This document shows, piece by piece, positions 6,562 to 11,676 of a stretch of 11,676 nt of DNA. The notes beneath the pieces are model-generated. The model did not search any database and was not told the origin of the DNA. It saw only the letters and a program-made list of their open reading frames with translations. The stretch is from Burkholderiales bacterium (GTDB lineage Bacteria > Pseudomonadota > Gammaproteobacteria > Burkholderiales > Burkholderiaceae), in the NCBI GenBank assembly GCA_947447845.1, contig CANFNO010000038.1, positions 1-11,676 on the forward strand. The letters run 5' to 3'. Positions within the stretch are counted from its first letter, which is position 1, and every line of letters starts with the position of its first letter. Position numbers and translations under genes: made by a program.

Positions 6562-6868
6562 GATTTACGGCCTCTGCCCATGCACTTCCGTTTTTTTGGC
6601 TGCATGGTTCGGCAGCAACTGTGATGAGCTAAGTCAGTCGCGGTCGCTGTGGCGCAAGGGCTATACCGGGCTCCTCATTGGTGGAGTACCACAAATCGTC
6701 ACCCGGCATAGCCCTTGAACCACGGGTTTGGGCTAGCCACCGATCTGTGCTCACTGCTCACTGCTGATATTTGTTTGGAATTGGATCTTTTCCGCAGCAC
6801 GCTCTAGGCAGTGACTCTGAAGGGGTTCCGGCGATTCAGTTCGCTCCGAAGCAGAAGCAACGTCGAAG
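6562..6868. other. Intergenic stretch without a recognisable gene
   Basis: These 307 bases lie between the activator stop and the end of brnA on the opposite strand. They hold a long hairpin (6655-6717, listed separately), a run of seven T at about 6590-6597 with only a 4-bp stem before it, and a short direct repeat of TGCTCAC near 6749-6763. No open frame here resembles a protein I know. Confidence 0.6.
6655..6717. repeat. Long inverted repeat (16-bp arms), hairpin of unknown origin
   Basis: The arms CAAGGGCTATACCGGG (6655-6670) and CCCGGCATAGCCCTTG (6702-6717) pair over 16 positions with one imperfect pair (G-T). The 31-nt loop can itself fold (CTCC 6671-6674 with GGAG 6683-6686). There is no T-run after either arm, so a classical terminator is unlikely. 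It may be a REP-like or MITE-like element, or a transcription roadblock between the convergent activator and brnTA units. Confidence 0.7.
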
Positions 6869-7168
6869 TCAAGCCGCAACGCGCTTGCGCGTTGTCGTTC
6901 TTGGACGACCAGTTAAATTTCGCTCCACCTCCATGCGAAGCGCTGCATTGATACGCGACTGATAGCCAGCCCCTTTAGACTTGAAGAACTCCAGTATGTC
7001 CGCATCCAACCGGACAGAGGTGAGAACTTTTGTCGGGGTAGCCTGCGGCCCACGTCCACGCTTAAGCACTGGCGCACCTAGCATGTCCTCAGTCCATGCC
7101 GGATTGTCTGGGTCGTCGACCTTAGCCGAGGTTTTCTTTGGCAACTTGGCGGTAGTAGCGAGCTTCAT
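6869..7168 (-). CDS. brnA: BrnA-family antitoxin
   Basis: A 99-residue protein whose centre (TKVLTSVRLDADILEFFKSKGAGYQSRINAALR, about 46-78) fits the ribbon-helix-helix DNA-binding fold of BrnA antitoxins: a short beta strand with alternating residues, then the signature F.....GYQSRINAALR. The N-terminal part, with DNPAWTEDM before a proline/arginine-rich hinge, is also usual, and the C-terminus is basic. In known BrnTA systems the antitoxin binds BrnT and represses the shared promoter. The gene overlaps the end of brnT by 47 bp in another frame. That is longer than typical but common in tightly coupled pairs; the start at 7168 is the only ATG giving a full-length protein. Confidence 0.88.
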   Translation of the reverse strand: MKLATTAKLPKKTSAKVDDPDNPAWTEDMLGAPVLKRGRGPQATPTKVLTSVRLDADILEFFKSKGAGYQSRINAALRMEVERNLTGRPRTTTRKRVAA

Positions 7169-7403
7169 GTTTTTCTGCCTTTCTCAGCGATATCACGTGA
7201 GGCCCTTTGGGGCGTTCGGTGTAAACCATCACAACCACATCAGCATCCAGAAGGCCGAAGCAAACCAAGCGCTCTTCGCCGTAGTCTTGCCGTTTGTCCT
7301 CGCGGGTCACTGTGAAGTGGTCCCAGATTGCATCGCATCCAACGAAGTCAAGCCCGTGATTCTTGATGTTCAGCTTGCGCTTTGGTTCGTCCCATGTGAG
7401 CAT
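7122..7403 (-). CDS. brnT: BrnT-family toxin (putative ribonuclease)
   Basis: A 93-residue protein with the BrnT signature: N-terminal TWDEPKRKLNIKNHGLDF, then DYGEERLVCFGLLDADVVVMVYTER and ISLRKAEKHEARYY. BrnT from Brucella has a RelE-like fold and inhibits translation as an RNase; conserved charged residues of the family (Lys/Arg near the N-terminus, the YTER and ISLRKA motifs) are present, so it looks intact. It is the promoter-proximal gene of the pair, as usual for brnTA. The ATG at 7403 starts exactly where family members do. No Shine-Dalgarno sequence is visible, and the best -10 box lies so close that the message may be leaderless. The pair looks like accessory DNA dropped between two convergent metabolic genes. 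Confidence 0.9.
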   Translation of the reverse strand: MLTWDEPKRKLNIKNHGLDFVGCDAIWDHFTVTREDKRQDYGEERLVCFGLLDADVVVMVYTERPKGPHVISLRKAEKHEARYYRQVAKENLG

Positions 7404-7408
7404 ATCTA

Positions 7409-7436
7409 ATTGTATCTACAAAATACTGGAGCGCAA
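7409..7436 (-). promoter_or_regulatory. brnTA promoter with overlapping palindromic operator
   Basis: A perfect inverted repeat TTGTA-TC-TACAA occupies 7410-7421 immediately upstream of brnT, and it overlaps a TACAAT -10 box (minus strand, 7414-7409). A poor -35 (TTGCGC, 7436-7431) lies 16 bp further up. A palindrome over the promoter fits autorepression by the ribbon-helix-helix antitoxin, as known for BrnTA. The start site would fall at or next to the brnT ATG. Confidence 0.5.
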
Positions 7437-7685
7437 GGCGAAATTTAACGTTGATATCCCGGCAACAAAACTTGCTCCATAACTTGGACGCTGCTCGATA
7501 AACTGGACATCAAATTCTCCTGGAAGTGGCTTGCAGCTTGCTTGCGCTGATTTGCCCTCTTGTTAATTGGATATCGATATTCTGGCAGACATGGCTTGTC
7601 GCTGGTGGTGCGTTCCCGGATGGCGCGTTGTTTTGTGACGCAAATTTGGCGGGTGTTCCGAATGCCCCTTTTTCGCTGCCACCCG

Positions 7686-7711
7686 GCACCGACCCTGTGC
7701 GGGTCCGGTGC
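7686..7711 (-). terminator. Hairpin downstream of the Sel1-repeat gene, possible terminator
   Basis: GCACCGACCC (7686-7695) and GGGTCCGGTGC (7701-7711) pair over ten positions with one bulged C and a 5-nt loop. It lies about 20 bases past the stop of the Sel1-repeat gene on the minus strand. No clear T-run follows, so Rho-independent termination is only possible, not shown. Confidence 0.4.
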
Positions 7712-7731
7712 GAAAGGTCACATACCAGTTT

Positions 7732-8556
7732 TTACTTTGTCACGGTGCGGTTGGATATTTGTGCGGCCAGGGCAGCGGGGTAGTTTTGGGCTGCGGCGCG
7801 GTCCAGCCATTGCGCACTTTGCTCCAAGTCCACACTGCGTCCCCGTCCTGTGCGCAGCATCACGGCCAGGGCATATTGCGCCTCGGCATTGCCGGATTGC
7901 GCGGCCAACTCGAAGCGTCGCGCGGCCTCTTGCAAATCGGGTGTCACACCGCGACCTGCCTCGTAGGCCCAGGCCAAGCGCGTCTGGGCCGTGGCATTGC
8001 CCGTATCGGCCAGCGTGCGATAGAGCGCGGCGGCCTGTTCGTGCTTACCGCTGGCTCCCATCAATTCAGCTTGTTGGAGTGGTGTCGGTGCAGCGGCAGA
8101 CTGCCCGAGTTGGGACAGCATGTCTTTCGCGTCCTTGTCTCCATGCTCGGAGGCCTGCGTCAAATACAGGCGCGCCTTGTCCACGTCGCGCGGCAACAAG
8201 GTGCCCACAAAATACAAAAGGCCCAGACGGTACTGGGCCTTGAAATTTCCGGCGTTTGCGGCACTCGCGTAGAGCGCTTCGGCCTTGGGCAGGCTCTTGG
8301 GTTCGCCCAGGCCATCTTCGGCCAGGACACCCAGGTTAAACAGCGCATCGCCGTTACCCACTTCGGCCAGCGTTTGCCAGACTTCGCGCGCGAAGTCGTA
8401 ATGCGCCATCTTGAATTCGGCGTAGGCCTTGTAGTTGCCCATGGCCGGGTTGCGCAGCCAGTCGGCACGCTCGCTGTCTTGTGCCAGTGCCAGCGAGCAA
8501 CTGCTCGCCAGCAGGCAGGCCAGGCCCATAAGGCGCAGGCCGAGCATCGAGATCAT
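7732..8556 (-). CDS. Exported Sel1-like (TPR-type) repeat protein
   Basis: A 274-residue protein with an N-terminal signal peptide (hydrophobic LMGLACLLASSCSLALA, cleavage near residue 25) followed by at least four Sel1-like repeats of about 36 residues: 68-103, 104-140, 186-221 and 222-258. Typical units are ALFNLGVLAEDGLG...KAEALYASAANAG and AQYALAVMLRTGRG...SAQWLDRAAAQ. Such repeats build a superhelix for protein-protein contacts, here in the periplasm. The ATG at 8556 overlaps the stop of the preceding cytochrome gene (ATGA), so translation is coupled and the two products probably work together. An enzyme role is unlikely; it may scaffold electron carriers or the dehydrogenase. The phrase LASSC resembles a lipobox but has Ala at -3, so I favour cleavage by signal peptidase I. 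Confidence 0.8.
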   Translation of the reverse strand: MISMLGLRLMGLACLLASSCSLALAQDSERADWLRNPAMGNYKAYAEFKMAHYDFAREVWQTLAEVGNGDALFNLGVLAEDGLGEPKSLPKAEALYASAANAGNFKAQYRLGLLYFVGTLLPRDVDKARLYLTQASEHGDKDAKDMLSQLGQSAAAPTPLQQAELMGASGKHEQAAALYRTLADTGNATAQTRLAWAYEAGRGVTPDLQEAARRFELAAQSGNAEAQYALAVMLRTGRGRSVDLEQSAQWLDRAAAQNYPAALAAQISNRTVTK

Positions 8557-8882
8557 TTTTTGACAGTCAGTACCCAGGAGGCCAGGGTCTTGATGTCATC
8601 CGCGCTCAAGGATGCGTGGGGAGGCATCGGAATACGACCCCACTTGCCTTTGGAGCCATATTGAATAGATTGGGCCAATGAAGATGCCGCATCGGCATCG
8701 GCCTTGTATTTTTCCGCCACGCTGGAATAGGCAGGGCCAACGATTTTCTCAGTCAGGGCGTGGCAACTCAGGCACCCGCTAGCCTGCGCCAATTCCTTGG
8801 CAGAGGCCTGTTGGGCTTCGGTCAACTCTGCGGCTTGCGCAAGTCCAGACAACAGCAACAATGGAAGGATGAGGTAACGCAT
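8553..8882 (-). CDS. Small class I c-type cytochrome
   Basis: A 109-residue periplasmic mono-haem cytochrome. A signal peptide (MRYLILPLLLLSGLAQA, about 1-18) precedes the haem motif CLSCH (37-41), VGPAYSSVAEKYKAD, typical of cytochrome c551/c552-like proteins, and the distal methionine in RIPMPPH (Met86). Its likely job is to carry electrons between the quinoprotein system and the respiratory chain, in parallel with or after PedF. It stands 324 bp downstream of the alcohol dehydrogenase gene on the same strand and overlaps the Sel1-repeat gene by four bases. The ATG at 8882 is the only one available; no good Shine-Dalgarno sequence precedes it, and a strong terminator ends only 14 bases upstream, so expression must depend on read-through or on unusual regulation. 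Confidence 0.88.
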   Translation of the reverse strand: MRYLILPLLLLSGLAQAAELTEAQQASAKELAQASGCLSCHALTEKIVGPAYSSVAEKYKADADAASSLAQSIQYGSKGKWGRIPMPPHASLSADDIKTLASWVLTVKK

Positions 8883-8896
8883 GGTGTTTTGGAGCC

Positions 8897-8936
8897 AAAA
8901 AAAGGGGGGTGGCCGAACGAGCCGGGCCTCACCCCC
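8897..8936 (-). terminator. Rho-independent terminator between the dehydrogenase and cytochrome genes
   Basis: On the minus strand GGGGGT (8936-8931) pairs with ACCCCC (8910-8905), an inner GGCC/GGCC stem follows after a 2-nt bulge, the loop is 10 nt, and the hairpin is followed by CTTTTTTT (8904-8897). This is a textbook intrinsic terminator. It is about 270 bases past the dehydrogenase stop and directly in front of the next gene. Confidence 0.8.
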
Positions 8937-8964
8937 TCAGGTCAACAAGAAGTACTTGGGTTTA

Positions 8965-9207
8965 GCCGCAGGGCCGCCCCAAGGCTAAACGCGCCCCCTC
9001 GGGGGGCAGCGTAGTACGCGAAGCGACAAGCGTGGGGGCAATTGCTTTGCCGCAGGGCCGCCCCAAGGCTAAACGCTCCCCCTCGGGGGGCAGCGCAGTA
9101 CGCGAAGCGACAAGCGTGGGGGCATTTGCTTTGCCGCAGGGCCGCCCCAAGGCTAAACGCTCCCCCTCGGGGGGCAGCGTAGTACGCGAAGCGACAAGCG
9201 TGGGGGT
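8965..9207. repeat. Three direct copies of an 84-bp intergenic repeat
   Basis: A 75-bp core (8965-9039, 9049-9123, 9133-9207) recurs every 84 bp, joined by 9-bp linkers (AATTGCTTT, ATTTGCTTT). Copies differ at only a few positions. Each core holds a self-complementary block, CGCTCCCCCTCGGGGGGCAGCG in copies 2 and 3 (in two parts: CGCTCCCCC and GGGGGGCAGCG), so each RNA copy would fold into a stable hairpin. The last copy abuts and overlaps by one base the stop codon of the dehydrogenase gene. Similar C/G-rich intergenic elements are familiar from Comamonadaceae genomes. There is no sign of CRISPR spacing or of a transposase. Confidence 0.9.
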
Positions 9208-10928
9208 CAAGATTTCGGCAGCTTGAAGGTCCAGACGGAACCGCCTTGTTCCAGGAAGTTAACCTTCTTGGCAACTTCACCACCCCACAGTGGCACCGCA
9301 CCGCCCCAACCGGAAACCACGCTGATGTACTGCTCACCACCTTCAGACCAGGTGATGGGAGGAGCGACCACGCCGGAGCCGGTCTGGAATTGCCACAGGA
9401 CCTTGCCCGTCTTGGCATCCGCTGCCTTCAGGTAGCCTTCAGGCGTACCCCAGAAAACCAGGTCGCCGCCGGTTGCCAGAACGCCACCCCAGAGAGGCGC
9501 ATCGTTCTTGACTTCCCAAGCCATCTTGCCGGTCTTGGGGTCATAGGCGCGCAGGGAGCCGATGTGGTCATCAAACAGCGGACGGATGGTAAAACCTGCA
9601 CCCAGGTATGCGCCGCCCTTTTTGTAGCTGATGGGCTCGTTCCAGATGTCCATGCCCCATTCGTTGGTGGGCACAAAGAACATCTTGCTCTTCGGGCTGT
9701 AGGCCATGGGCATCTGGTTCTTGCCACCCAGGAAGCCGGGTGCTGCAAATACGGAGCTACCCTTTTTGCCGTCGGCAGAAGCAGCCGGGTCGCCAGGGCG
9801 GTTGGCCGGGTCAAAGTTCGGACGTCCAGTGGCGATGTCGATGCTCTTGGCCCAGGTGATGCCGTTCACAAACGGGAAGGCGTTGGCCAGTTTGCCGCTG
9901 GTGGCGTCGATCACGTAGAAGAAACCATTGCGGTCGGCCTTGCCGCCCATGCGCTTGCCGTCCATGTCGAAGGTGATGAACTCGTTGACGCCGTCAAAGT
10001 CCCATGCGTCGTTCGGAGTGCCTTGGTAATGCCAGACGATCTTGCCGGTCTTGACATCAATAGCCACGGTGGAGGTGGAGTACAGGTTGTCGCCCTTACG
10101 CACGTGGCTGTTCCAGGGGCCGGGGTTGCCGGTACCGAAATAAGCCAGGCCGGTCTTGGCGTCATAGGTGCCGCCCAACCAGGTAGCAGCGCCACCGGTC
10201 TTCCAGGTCTCACCTGGCCAGGTGGCGTTGGTGGTACCGGAGATGCCGTTTTCCTTGCCATTCAGATAACCCATGTGGCCTTCAACCACAGGGCGGCTCC
10301 AGACCATCTTGCCGGTCTTGGGGTCGCGGGCTTCGACACGTCCGACGACGCCGAATTCGCCACCGGACACGCCGGTGAGCAACAGGCCTTCGGCGATCAG
10401 GGGAGCAGCAGTCTGGCTGTAGCCGGCTGCGTAGTCGTCAATCTTTTCTTTCCAGACGACCTTGCCGGTGTCCTGGTCAAGTGCGACCAGTTGGGCGTCC
10501 AGCGTGCCGAAGATCACCAGGTTGTCATACAGAGCGGCGCCACGGTTGACCACGTCGCAGCAAGGCATGATGCCTTCTGGCAAACGGTGCTCATACTTCC
10601 AAAGCTTTTGGCCAGTCTTCACATCCACCGCGAACAGGCGCGAGTAGGAGGCGGTAACAAACATCTTGCCCTTGTAAACCAGGGGCTGCGATTCCTGACC
10701 GCGCTGTTTTTCACCACCGAAGGACATGGACCAGATGGGTGCCAGGTTCTTCACGGTCTTGGTGTTGACGGCGTCCAGAGACGAATAGCGCTGGCCTTGC
10801 GTGCCCATACCCCAGCTCAGAACAGAGCTGTTGTCGGCTGCGTCATTGGCGATCATGGCGTCGGTAACCTGCGCCGACACATGGGCTGTGGCGGCCATCA
10901 TGAGTAGTGCGAATAATGTCTTTTTCAC
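9207..10928 (-). CDS. PQQ-dependent alcohol dehydrogenase, lanthanide-type (PedH/ExaA-like)
   Basis: A periplasmic quinoprotein of 573 residues that oxidises primary alcohols to aldehydes and passes electrons to cytochrome c. It has a signal peptide ([19 protein letters not shown], about 1-19), an eight-bladed propeller with repeated DxKTGKxxW motifs, the vicinal disulfide Cys123-Cys124 ([10 protein letters not shown]), metal ligands Glu191 (SGGEFGVVG) and Asn268 (GTGNPGPWN), the PQQ-stacking tryptophan near 250 and catalytic Asp310. Asp312, two residues on (AWDFDGVNE), is the extra ligand that marks lanthanide-dependent enzymes (XoxF, PedH, ExaF); calcium enzymes have Ala, Ser or Thr there. 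DVVNRG and [14 protein letters not shown] place it nearer the ethanol-type ExaA/PedH group than XoxF. The start is a GTG at 10928, supported by AGGAG seven bases upstream and by the signal peptide. A sigma-54 promoter lies at 11026-11043. Substrate range and metal are inferred. Confidence 0.93.
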   Translation of the reverse strand: MKKTLFALLMMAATAHVSAQVTDAMIANDAADNSSVLSWGMGTQGQRYSSLDAVNTKTVKNLAPIWSMSFGGEKQRGQESQPLVYKGKMFVTASYSRLFAVDVKTGQKLWKYEHRLPEGIMPCCDVVNRGAALYDNLVIFGTLDAQLVALDQDTGKVVWKEKIDDYAAGYSQTAAPLIAEGLLLTGVSGGEFGVVGRVEARDPKTGKMVWSRPVVEGHMGYLNGKENGISGTTNATWPGETWKTGGAATWLGGTYDAKTGLAYFGTGNPGPWNSHVRKGDNLYSTSTVAIDVKTGKIVWHYQGTPNDAWDFDGVNEFITFDMDGKRMGGKADRNGFFYVIDATSGKLANAFPFVNGITWAKSIDIATGRPNFDPANRPGDPAASADGKKGSSVFAAPGFLGGKNQMPMAYSPKSKMFFVPTNEWGMDIWNEPISYKKGGAYLGAGFTIRPLFDDHIGSLRAYDPKTGKMAWEVKNDAPLWGGVLATGGDLVFWGTPEGYLKAADAKTGKVLWQFQTGSGVVAPPITWSEGGEQYISVVSGWGGAVPLWGGEVAKKVNFLEQGGSVWTFKLPKS

Positions 10929-11025
10929 GTGTTGTCTCCTGGCGAATTGTTGGCGGTTTCCACTTCCAAGGAAGTGACTCCGGACTGCTTTGCACCTTGC
11001 AAGGCCAATGTCCGTAGTTCCGAAT

Positions 11026-11043
11026 CCGCAAGGACTATGCCAA
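11026..11043 (-). promoter_or_regulatory. Sigma-54 (-24/-12) promoter of the PQQ alcohol dehydrogenase gene
   Basis: On the minus strand the site reads TTGGCATAGTCCTTGCGG, with GG (11041-11040), N10 and GC (11029-11028). It equals the beta-propeller promoter at every base except the four-base spacer (GTCC instead of TATA). The predicted start near 11016 gives a leader of about 88 nt ahead of the GTG at 10928. Confidence 0.82.
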
Positions 11044-11080
11044 TCGCTTAGCCGTTCAATTTTGCTAAAAAAACGAATGT

Positions 11081-11096
11081 TGTTTCAGGGTAAACA
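11081..11096. promoter_or_regulatory. Inverted repeat upstream of the dehydrogenase promoter, possible binding site
   Basis: TGTTT (11081-11085) and AAACA (11092-11096) form a perfect 5-bp inverted repeat with a 6-bp centre, about 40 bp upstream of the -24 element. It could be a regulator or IHF-region site between the enhancer and the promoter; nothing beyond symmetry and position supports it. Confidence 0.3.
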
Positions 11097-11147
11097 CGCA
11101 GATTGAACACATATCAAGTCATACACACGCGTTACAGCATGAGACAC

Positions 11148-11164
11148 TGTTCCAATTTGACGCA
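11148..11164. promoter_or_regulatory. Candidate enhancer (activator-binding site) for the dehydrogenase promoter
   Basis: TGTTCCAATTTGACGCA matches the element at 4290-4306 at 15 of 17 positions, in the same orientation relative to the minus-strand promoter. It lies about 107 bp upstream of the -24 box, a normal distance for a sigma-54 enhancer. The flanking ACAG-N10-CTGT (11134-11151) adds partial dyad symmetry. Confidence 0.5.
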
Positions 11165-11178
11165 ACACACCCGTTGAA

Positions 11179-11676
11179 TCAGGTCTGTCGCAGTGCAACA
11201 CCCGGGCTGGCCTGCCAGCGTCCGCGCTTGTCCACCACCAGCACATCGACGCCCCATTTCCTGGCCAGTGGCAGCGCTTGGTCATAGCCTGCCATAAAGA
11301 ACACCTTGGTCAACGCATCTGCCAAAACGCAATTTGAGGCCACCACTGTGACGCTGGATAACTCGGTTGGCGAGCGCCCGGTATGGGGATCAAAGATATG
11401 GTGATTGACAAAGTCAGGGCTAAAAGTGCACTGGTCGTCCGCCGAGGTGGCAACACTGCGGCCCTGCATGGCAAGGCCCGTAACCATGTGTTGCGCGTCA
11501 CGCGGATTGGCCACACCCAAGGTCCAATCACCCGCGTGAGCGGGCTGCCCCAGCGAAGCCCACTCGCCCGAATCAATCAACGCATGCGCGATGCCCAGGC
11601 TTTGTAAACGCGCTTTGATCTTGTCGGCCGCATAGCCTTGTGCGATGCCATTGAGGGTGATGCCCATACCGGGACG
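11179..11676 (-). CDS. apbE: FAD:protein FMN transferase ApbE (C-terminal part, 5' end outside window)
   Basis: About 165 C-terminal residues of an ApbE-family protein; the frame runs through the window edge, so the start lies beyond 11676. ApbE attaches FMN from FAD to a Thr/Ser of exported flavoproteins (for example NqrC, RnfG or FMN-bind domains) in the periplasm. Visible motifs are GITLNGIAQGYAADKI, DSGEW..LG, HHIFDPHTGRSP and the Mg-binding region SVTVVASNCVLADALTK. The position four residues after the Asp of ADAL is Lys, where many ApbE proteins have Thr; the ADALTK form seems to mark a subfamily rather than damage. The gene is on the same strand as the dehydrogenase, 250 bp upstream, and separated from it by the latter's own promoter. 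No flavinylation target is in the window, so a link to alcohol oxidation is only suggested by position. Confidence 0.88.
   Translation of the reverse strand, partial: RPGMGITLNGIAQGYAADKIKARLQSLGIAHALIDSGEWASLGQPAHAGDWTLGVANPRDAQHMVTGLAMQGRSVATSADDQCTFSPDFVNHHIFDPHTGRSPTELSSVTVVASNCVLADALTKVFFMAGYDQALPLARKWGVDVLVVDKRGRWQASPGVALRQT

Larger units (their letters stand above)
7404..7731. other. Gene-free stretch between brnT and the Sel1-repeat gene
   Basis: About 328 bases with no protein I recognise. Besides the brnTA control region it contains a loose direct repeat (ATAACTTGGAC and ATAAACTGGAC, about 7480-7508), the palindrome ATATCGATAT (7571-7580) and a hairpin at 7686-7711. It reads like the edge of an acquired segment or decayed DNA, but no insertion-sequence ends or transposase remnant could be identified. 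Confidence 0.5.

Noticed and set aside
6562..6600. Rho-independent terminator right after the activator gene (T-run at about 6590)
   Set aside because: Only a 4-bp stem (ACGG/CCGT) with a long loop precedes the T-run, too weak to call.
7480..7510. Short direct repeat (ATAACTTGGAC and ATAAACTGGAC) as an insertion-sequence end
   Set aside because: No matching inverted end, target duplication or transposase fragment could be found in the window.
9049..9066. GG-N10-GC matches on the minus strand within the 84-bp repeats as sigma-54 promoters
   Set aside because: Only the dinucleotide spacing fits; the -12 side reads CGGCA or TTAGC and the -24 side lacks TGGC, as expected by chance in such GC-rich DNA.
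8965..9207. The 84-bp repeats as a CRISPR array
   Set aside because: The conserved part is 75 bp and the 9-bp linkers are nearly identical, the reverse of short repeats with unique spacers. No cas gene is near.
8942..9418. Open frames with repeated 28-residue units running through the 84-bp repeats on both strands
   Set aside because: The repeat period is a multiple of three and the units lack stops, so open frames are expected. One overlaps the dehydrogenase gene, and none has a start signal.
9246..10907. A 553-codon open frame on the plus strand opposite the alcohol dehydrogenase gene
   Set aside because: It is antisense to a gene with every motif of a PQQ dehydrogenase, has no recognisable domain or ribosome-binding site, and arises from the GC-rich codon use of the true gene.
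1..11676. tRNA, rRNA or riboswitch genes
   Set aside because: No cloverleaf with a conserved T-arm, no rRNA-like stretch and no known riboswitch core was recognised by eye; a covariance-model scan would be decisive.

Overview
The window looks like a chromosomal piece of a betaproteobacterium, most likely a Comamonadaceae member (Rhodoferax/Polaromonas-like). This is an inference from the moderately high GC, the protein families, and a C/G-rich intergenic repeat of a style I associate with that family. It cannot be proved from this sequence alone. The theme is periplasmic alcohol oxidation by a PQQ (quinoprotein) alcohol dehydrogenase, with its electron carriers, accessory proteins and a dedicated sigma-54 activator.

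Left to right: (1) 1-800 (+): the tail of a NitT/TauT-type ABC permease and its overlapping ATPase. (2) 832-1608 (-): a second, unrelated ATPase of the ABC-2/PedA type that accompanies quinoprotein alcohol dehydrogenases; its usual permease is not in the window. (3) 1751-2722 (+): a secreted YVTN beta-propeller protein of the PQQ-dependent-catabolism family. (4) 2777-4202 (-): pedF (cytochrome c-550) followed by a XoxJ/MoxJ-type periplasmic binding protein. (5) 4375-6561 (+): an AcoR-like sigma-54 activator (GAF, AAA+, Fis-type HTH). (6) 6562-7731: an accessory island between convergent genes, holding a BrnT/BrnA toxin-antitoxin pair, a long hairpin and unassigned DNA. (7) 7732-8882 (-): a small c-type cytochrome translationally coupled to a Sel1-repeat protein. 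(8) 8897-9207: a strong terminator and three 84-bp direct repeats. (9) 9207-10928 (-): the PQQ alcohol dehydrogenase, with the Asp-X-Asp signature of lanthanide-dependent enzymes. (10) 11179-11676 (-): the C-terminal part of an ApbE flavin transferase, running off the edge.

The main new observation is regulatory. Sigma-54 (-24/-12) promoter matches with the exact GG-N10-GC spacing lie in front of the dehydrogenase, the beta-propeller gene, pedF, the activator itself and, more weakly, the PedA-type ATPase. The dehydrogenase and beta-propeller promoters are identical outside the 4-nt spacer. A 17-bp element, matching at 15 of 17 positions, sits upstream of the dehydrogenase promoter and between the divergent pedF and activator promoters, and is a candidate activator-binding site. 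The simplest model is that the AcoR-like protein senses a small molecule (perhaps the alcohol or its product) and switches on the dispersed transcription units as one self-amplifying regulon. Electrons would pass from the dehydrogenase to PedF and on to the respiratory chain, while the XoxJ-like protein, the beta-propeller and the orphan ATPase support maturation or transport.
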